NCBI GenBank assembly: GCA_036560705.1
Contig: DATBQR010000092.1
Coordinates: 1 to 64,000, forward strand
DNA from: RBG-16-66-20 sp036560705
GTDB taxonomy: Bacteria > Pseudomonadota > Gammaproteobacteria > Burkholderiales > SG8-39
DNA length: 64,000 bases
Direction: 5' to 3'
Shown here: positions 59,848 to 64,000 of the stretch, in pieces
Layout: each line of letters begins with the position of its first letter
How positions within the stretch are numbered: position 1 is the stretch's first letter
Translations under genes and position numbers: made by a program
The notes under the pieces: generated by a model
What the model was told of the DNA's origin: nothing
The model's input: the letters and a program-made list of their open reading frames with translations, nothing else
The model's database searches: none

Positions 59848-60987
59848 ATGCCTGTCGTCACCAGCATCGAAGACCTCCGCCGGATGGCGAAAAAAAGGGT
59901 TGCGAAAGCGATCTTCGACTACGTGGACCGCGGCTCCTACGAGGAAGGCACGCTCCACGCCAACAAGAACGACCTGGACGCGCTGAAATTCCGCCAGCGG
60001 GTAGCGATCAACGTCGACCGGCGCTCCACCCGCAGCAGCATGCTCGGCCAGGACGTGGCGATGCCGGTGGCGATCGCCCCGGTCGGCCTCACGGGCCTCA
60101 ACTGGGCCGACGGCGAGATCCTCGGCGCGCGCGCCGCCGAGAAATTCGGCATCCCCTTCACGCTCTCGACCATGTCCATCTGCTCGATCGAGGACGTGGC
60201 CGGCGCGGTCAGCAAGCCCTTCTGGTTCCAGCTCTACGTCATGCGCGACCGCGGCTTTGCCGCCTCCCTCATCGAGCGCGCGAAAGCGGCGAAATGTTCG
60301 GCGCTGGTGCTCACGCTCGACCTGCAGATCCAGGGCCAGCGCCACCAGGACCTGAAGAACGGCCTCGCCGTGCCGCCGCAGCTGACGCTGGCGAACTTTT
60401 TCGACGTGCTCCGCAAGCCGTCCTGGGCGTTCAACGTATTGCAGGGCCGGAGAAAATCCTTCGGCAACCTCGAAGGCCGCATCAAGGGCGCCGACAACCT
60501 GCTCACGCTGTCGCAATGGATCGCCAGCCAGTTCGATCCGACGCTGAGCTGGGCCGATGTCGCCTGGGTGAAGGAGCGCTGGGGCGGCAAGCTGATCCTG
60601 AAGGGCATCCTCGACGTCGAAGACGCCAGGCTCGCCGCGGCCACCGGCGCCGACGCCGTCGTCGTCTCCAACCACGGCGGCCGCCAGCTCGACGGCACGG
60701 TGTCCACCATCAGGGCCCTGCCCGAGATCGCCGCGGCAGTCGGGGACAGGATCGAAGTGCTGATGGACGGCGGCATCCAGTCCGGGCAGGACGTGCTGCG
60801 CGCGCTGGCGCTCGGCGCGAAGGGCACGATGATCGGCAAGGCCTTTGCCTGGAGCCTGGGCGCGATGGGGGAGGCGGGCGTGACGGCGGGACTGGAAATC
60901 ATCCGCAAGGAACTCGACGTCACCATGGCCCTGTGCGGCCTGAAGGATGTGAAGGACGCGAACCGGGAAATTCTCCGGCCCGCGTAG
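59848..60987 (+). CDS. FMN-dependent alpha-hydroxyacid dehydrogenase/oxidase, LldD-like
   Basis: A 379-residue (beta/alpha)8 flavoenzyme. N-terminal MPVVTSIEDLRRMAKKRVAKAIFDYVDRGSYEEGT matches L-lactate dehydrogenase LldD-type enzymes. The catalytic His/Arg are in VVVSNHGGRQLDGT, and the FMN phosphate site is in VLMDGGIQSGQDVLRALALGA. It oxidises an L-2-hydroxy acid to the 2-oxo acid. In-frame ATGs at 59803 and 59830 are also possible, but 59848 gives the usual family length. It is divergent from the iclR gene. Confidence 0.85.
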   Translation: MPVVTSIEDLRRMAKKRVAKAIFDYVDRGSYEEGTLHANKNDLDALKFRQRVAINVDRRSTRSSMLGQDVAMPVAIAPVGLTGLNWADGEILGARAAEKFGIPFTLSTMSICSIEDVAGAVSKPFWFQLYVMRDRGFAASLIERAKAAKCSALVLTLDLQIQGQRHQDLKNGLAVPPQLTLANFFDVLRKPSWAFNVLQGRRKSFGNLEGRIKGADNLLTLSQWIASQFDPTLSWADVAWVKERWGGKLILKGILDVEDARLAAATGADAVVVSNHGGRQLDGTVSTIRALPEIAAAVGDRIEVLMDGGIQSGQDVLRALALGAKGTMIGKAFAWSLGAMGEAGVTAGLEIIRKELDVTMALCGLKDVKDANREILRPA

Positions 60988-60994
60988 ACGGAAG

Positions 60995-62821
60995 CTAGCC
61001 GCGCGATCCTGCGTTCCGCCTGGCGGCGCGCAGCGCGAAGCGCCCCGGGTCCATCGCCGCGGCGAGTTTTCGTTCCACCGGCAGCGGCTCGCCTTCGAGC
61101 AGGCTCGCGAGCAGCTCGCCGCCGAGGCCTGCCCACAGCAGGCCGCGCGAGCCATACGCAAATGCACCGTACAGTCCGCCGCCGCGCGGATCGGAAATCG
61201 GGCCGATCATCGGCAGACGGTCCGGCGTCACGGCGCGGAAGGCGACGCGCCCGTCCAGCTTCGTTGCATCGAGTCCGCGCGTAGCGCCCGGCAGCATCTG
61301 CTCCAGCCGCGCGAGATTTCCGGCGTGGCTGTCGGCGCGCAGTTGCGCATCCTCGTCGCCGACGTCGTAGCTCGCGCCGACCAGCGACAGGCCGTCGATG
61401 CCGGGCAGCGCCATGCCCCCGCGCAGGATGACGTGGTGCAGGGCCTCGATTGCCGGCACCAGCGTCAGCTGGCCGCGTACGCGCTGGAGGCGCACCCCGG
61501 CCTGCGGCGCGAGGCGCAATGCGTCCGCCGCATTTGCAAGCACGACGATCGGGGCGGAAGCGATGGCGTTTCCATCGGCGCTGCTTGCGTGCCAGTTTCC
61601 ATTCTTGAATTCGAGAAAGGAAACTTCATGATTGAATTTCAGGTCCAGTCTTTCCCCGCACTTCAAAAGCAGCGCCTGCACGAGGCTGCGCGGCTTGACC
61701 CAGCCGGCCTCGGGAAACCAGAGGCCGCCCTTCGCTTCGTCGAATGCCGCGTAGCGCGCCGGGTAGCCGAGCGATTCGAGCGCGCGCTTCTGCGAGGCCC
61801 GTTCTTGCGCGTCGCGCGCGAGCTGCAGCACGCCGCAGCGCCGCCATTCCAGCCCGCCGAGATTTTTCCAGCGCTCCAGCAGAAAAAGGAACGCGGCGCG
61901 CGTGCAGCGCGCGAACAGGCTGTCGTCGGGCGAGACGATGGGGTGGAAGACGGCGGCGGGGTTGCCGGAGGCTTCGGCGGCCGGCGCGCCGCGCCGCTCG
62001 ATCAGCGCGACCTGCCAGCCGCGGGACGCCAGGCGCTCGGAAACGGCCGCGCCGGCGACCCCGGCGCCGATGACGATGGCGGAACGGGGCGATTTTTTCT
62101 CCGATGCGGTTTTTTTCCGGGGTACCAGCCGTCCCCTGAGCATTTCCTTCTTCGTCGCGAACCCTTTGTCCTTCTCCACTGCAAACCCGGCTCCCTCCAG
62201 CGCCTCGCGCACCGGGCTGGCGACGCTCCAGGTGGCGAGGGTGGCGCCGGGCGCGGAGAGGCGGCCGAGGTGGCGCAGCAGCGGCGGCGACCACATCGAC
62301 GGGTTCTTCGCCGGCGCGAAGCCGTCGAGGAAAATCGCGTCCGCCGCGAGCTGCAGTTGCGGCAGGCCCTCCGCGATGTCGCCGAAAAAGAGGCTCAGAA
62401 CGACATTGCCGTCCTCGAACTCGAGCCGGTGCATGCCGGGCACCAGCATCGGCCAGCGCGCGAGCAGTTGCCGGCTTTCATTTTCGAATTCCCCGTTCTT
62501 CTCCCACAAAAGAGAAAGATGCGGGGCGGCAAAAGGATGCTTCTCGACGGATACGAAGTGCAGCCTTTCGCAGCGCGCCGGGTCTTCGCACCAGGCCCTC
62601 CAGGCGGCGAGGAACGACATTCCGAAGCCGAAGCCGGTTTCGAGGATGGTGAACGCACGCCTGCCGCGCCAGCGCTCCGGCAATCCGTTGCCCTGGAGGA
62701 AGACGTATCTCGCTTGCGCCGGGCCGCCCCCGGCGCTGTGATAGACGTCGCCGTAGGCTTCGGAGTACGGCGTGCCGTCGGCCGCGAAAGCGAGGGTCGC
62801 GGGGATGAGCGGGGAGGGCAT
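60995..62821 (-). CDS. mnmC: tRNA 5-methylaminomethyl-2-thiouridine biosynthesis bifunctional protein
   Basis: A 608-residue two-domain enzyme. Residues about 1-235 are the methyltransferase (FTILETGFGFGMSFLAAWRAW, IFLDGFAPAKNPSMWSPPLL). Residues about 245-590 are the FAD oxidase (AIVIGAGVAGAAVSERLASRGW, GNPAAVFHPIVSPDDS). It completes mnm5s2U at the tRNA wobble position. TATACT lies six bases before the ATG with no ribosome site. AT-rich codons occur at about 61590-61650. Confidence 0.92.
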   Translation of the reverse strand: MPSPLIPATLAFAADGTPYSEAYGDVYHSAGGGPAQARYVFLQGNGLPERWRGRRAFTILETGFGFGMSFLAAWRAWCEDPARCERLHFVSVEKHPFAAPHLSLLWEKNGEFENESRQLLARWPMLVPGMHRLEFEDGNVVLSLFFGDIAEGLPQLQLAADAIFLDGFAPAKNPSMWSPPLLRHLGRLSAPGATLATWSVASPVREALEGAGFAVEKDKGFATKKEMLRGRLVPRKKTASEKKSPRSAIVIGAGVAGAAVSERLASRGWQVALIERRGAPAAEASGNPAAVFHPIVSPDDSLFARCTRAAFLFLLERWKNLGGLEWRRCGVLQLARDAQERASQKRALESLGYPARYAAFDEAKGGLWFPEAGWVKPRSLVQALLLKCGERLDLKFNHEVSFLEFKNGNWHASSADGNAIASAPIVVLANAADALRLAPQAGVRLQRVRGQLTLVPAIEALHHVILRGGMALPGIDGLSLVGASYDVGDEDAQLRADSHAGNLARLEQMLPGATRGLDATKLDGRVAFRAVTPDRLPMIGPISDPRGGGLYGAFAYGSRGLLWAGLGGELLASLLEGEPLPVERKLAAAMDPGRFALRAARRNAGSRG

Positions 62822-62827
62822 TCAACC

Positions 62828-62833
62828 AGTATA
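62828..62833 (-). promoter_or_regulatory. -10 element for leaderless mnmC mRNA (candidate)
   Basis: TATACT on the minus strand, six bases before the mnmC ATG. There is no Shine-Dalgarno sequence in the gap. Confidence 0.4.
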
Positions 62834-62871
62834 TCGGCGTAGAATTTCGCCTCCTCCGCACGAGCCGACCC

Positions 62872-64000
62872 ATGAATAAGCCCGCTGAAATAAAACTCGA
62901 CAGCGTTCCCGCCTGGATCAACGGCAAGGCCGTTATTCCGGAGGGCCGCATGGGCGAGGTGTACAACCCGGCCACCGGGCAGGTGACGAAGCGCGTCCCC
63001 TATTGCAATGCGGAGGCCGTCGACAAGGCGGTGCAGGCCGCCGCCGCGGCGCTGCCGGGATGGCGCGACGCCTCGATCCTGCGGCGCGCGCGGGTGATGC
63101 AGAAATTCCTGGCATTGCTGCAAGGCCATCAAAAAGAGCTGGCTATCCTCGTTACCCAGGAGCACGGCAAGACGCTGCCCGACGCGATGGGCTCGGTGCA
63201 GCGCGGCATGGAGGTGGTCGAGTTCGCCTGCGGCATCCCGCAGCTGCTGAAGGGCGAATACTCGGAAAATGTCGGCACCGCGGTCGACACCCACACCGTG
63301 CGCCAGCCGGTGGGCGTCTGCGCGGGCATCACGCCGTTCAACTTTCCGGTGATGGTGCCGCTGTGGATGTTCCCGATGGCGATCGCCTGCGGCAACACCT
63401 TCATCCTCAAGCCCTCGGAGAAGGTGCCCTCGGCCTCGATCCGCATGGCCGAACTCTTCAAGGAAGCCGGCCTGCCCGACGGCGTGTTCAACGTGGTGCA
63501 CGGCGACAAGGCCGCGGTGGACGCGATCCTGAATCACCCCGGCATCCATGCCGTTTCCTTCGTCGGCTCCACGCCGATCGCGAAATATATTTACGAAACC
63601 TGCGCGAAGCAGGGCAAGCGCGTGCAGGCGCTGGGCGGCGCGAAGAACCACGCCGTGGTGCTGCCGGACGCCGACCTGGAATTCACCGCCGATGCGCTGA
63701 TCGGCGCCGCCTACGGCTCGGCGGGCGAGCGCTGCATGGCGATCTCCGCGGTGGTGGCGGTGGGAAGTGCCGCCGATCCGCTGGTGAAACTTCTGGAACA
63801 GAAGGCAAAGAAAATAGTTGTCGGCCCGGGCGACAGGGACGGCGTGGAGATGGGCCCGCTCGTCTCCGCGCAGCACCGGGACAAGGTTGCGTCCTTTATC
63901 GAACAGGGAAAGAAGGAAGGTGCGAAGCCGGTGCTGGATGGCAGCACGCCGCCGGTGAAGGAGGGCTATTTCCTCGGCACCACGCTGTTCGACCACGTGA
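62872..64000 (+). CDS. mmsA: Methylmalonate-semialdehyde dehydrogenase (acylating), partial
   Basis: The first 376 residues are present and the gene runs off the right edge. It is an aldehyde dehydrogenase of the MmsA type: PVGVCAGITPFNFPVMVPLWMFP, LKPSEKVPSASIRMAELF, and the GAKNHAVVLPDAD segment that replaces the glutamate-bearing ELGG motif of other family members. The catalytic cysteine is C288 in SAGERCMAISAVV. It makes propionyl-CoA or acetyl-CoA from methylmalonate or malonate semialdehyde in valine and beta-alanine catabolism. TAGAAT lies 26 bases upstream of the ATG. Confidence 0.9.
   Translation, partial: MNKPAEIKLDSVPAWINGKAVIPEGRMGEVYNPATGQVTKRVPYCNAEAVDKAVQAAAAALPGWRDASILRRARVMQKFLALLQGHQKELAILVTQEHGKTLPDAMGSVQRGMEVVEFACGIPQLLKGEYSENVGTAVDTHTVRQPVGVCAGITPFNFPVMVPLWMFPMAIACGNTFILKPSEKVPSASIRMAELFKEAGLPDGVFNVVHGDKAAVDAILNHPGIHAVSFVGSTPIAKYIYETCAKQGKRVQALGGAKNHAVVLPDADLEFTADALIGAAYGSAGERCMAISAVVAVGSAADPLVKLLEQKAKKIVVGPGDRDGVEMGPLVSAQHRDKVASFIEQGKKEGAKPVLDGSTPPVKEGYFLGTTLFDHV

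Overview
The window is about 64 kb of dense, GC-rich bacterial chromosome. The content points to a betaproteobacterium, probably Burkholderiales-like: a DUF3567-type protein, a DUF2917-type protein, a SorAB-type sulfite dehydrogenase pair, a TRAP uptake system, many LysR/IclR/TetR regulators and a long-form FadE beta-oxidation operon. I see no tRNA, rRNA, CRISPR array, insertion sequence or phage gene, and no gene-free stretch longer than 300 bases. The first gene (1-857) and the last (62872-64000) are cut by the window edges. This looks like core metabolic chromosome rather than a mobile island.

Layout. 1-7562: an aryl-acid module with an indolepyruvate:ferredoxin oxidoreductase-like subunit, a TRAP transporter (DctP-Q-M), a divergent LysR regulator, an FAD monooxygenase resembling the N-terminal part of salicylyl-CoA 5-hydroxylase, and a convergent feruloyl-CoA synthase. 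7609-9916: a MetF-like protein overlapping an HTH-methyltransferase, upstream of and collinear with the feruloyl-CoA synthase gene. 10029-11732: IlvD/Edd-type sugar-acid dehydratase. 11757-14409: sulfite dehydrogenase SorA, cytochrome SorB and a proline-rich secreted protein. 14517-23999: UbiX, a zinc peptidase family member, hydrolases, two betaproteobacterial hypothetical proteins, O-acetylhomoserine sulfhydrylase, a MATE exporter, a VanZ-like protein and a radical SAM protein. 24039-29500: a tightly overlapped operon (MFS, D-threonine aldolase/D-serine dehydratase-like enzyme, RidA, MFS, spermidine synthase-like, TauE-like). 29497-34960: Cfa, glutathione reductase, an 87-residue protein, a NUDIX/metallo-beta-lactamase fusion and a dienoyl-CoA reductase-type SDR. 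34994-39924: tautomerase, small proteins, a GcvA-type LysR regulator, 2-hydroxyacid dehydrogenase, thiol dioxygenase, quinone oxidoreductase and a lipoprotein. 39890-48207: threonine dehydratase, haloalkane dehalogenase, enoyl-CoA hydratase, small proteins, an HD protein, Dtd, and a phosphotransferase/acyl-CoA dehydrogenase/GST run. 48235-55109: a complete fatty-acid beta-oxidation operon headed by a TetR regulator with a PsrA-like operator. 55209-64000: ATM1-type ABC exporter, PBP7-type endopeptidase, EgtD, IclR with a divergent lactate dehydrogenase-type flavoenzyme, MnmC and methylmalonate-semialdehyde dehydrogenase.

How it fits together. The organism appears to live on aromatic acids, fatty acids, branched-chain/2-hydroxy acids and perhaps D-amino acids, with clear sulfur and thiol handling (SorAB, MetY, thiol dioxygenase, glutathione reductase, GST, EgtD). 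Two regulatory circuits can be read from the DNA itself. One is a LysR dyad directly upstream of a good sigma-70 promoter for the TRAP operon. The other is a perfect 8-2-8 inverted repeat lying on the start point of the tetR-fad operon.

Genome style. Four of twelve convergent gene pairs overlap by exactly four bases, three of them on CTAG. Several genes have a -10-like hexamer only 5-10 bases before the start codon and no ribosome binding site, suggesting leaderless mRNAs. GC-rich genes contain short AT-rich codon islands. Glutathione reductase has no ATG/GTG/TTG at its expected start and lies in frame behind its neighbour's TAG.
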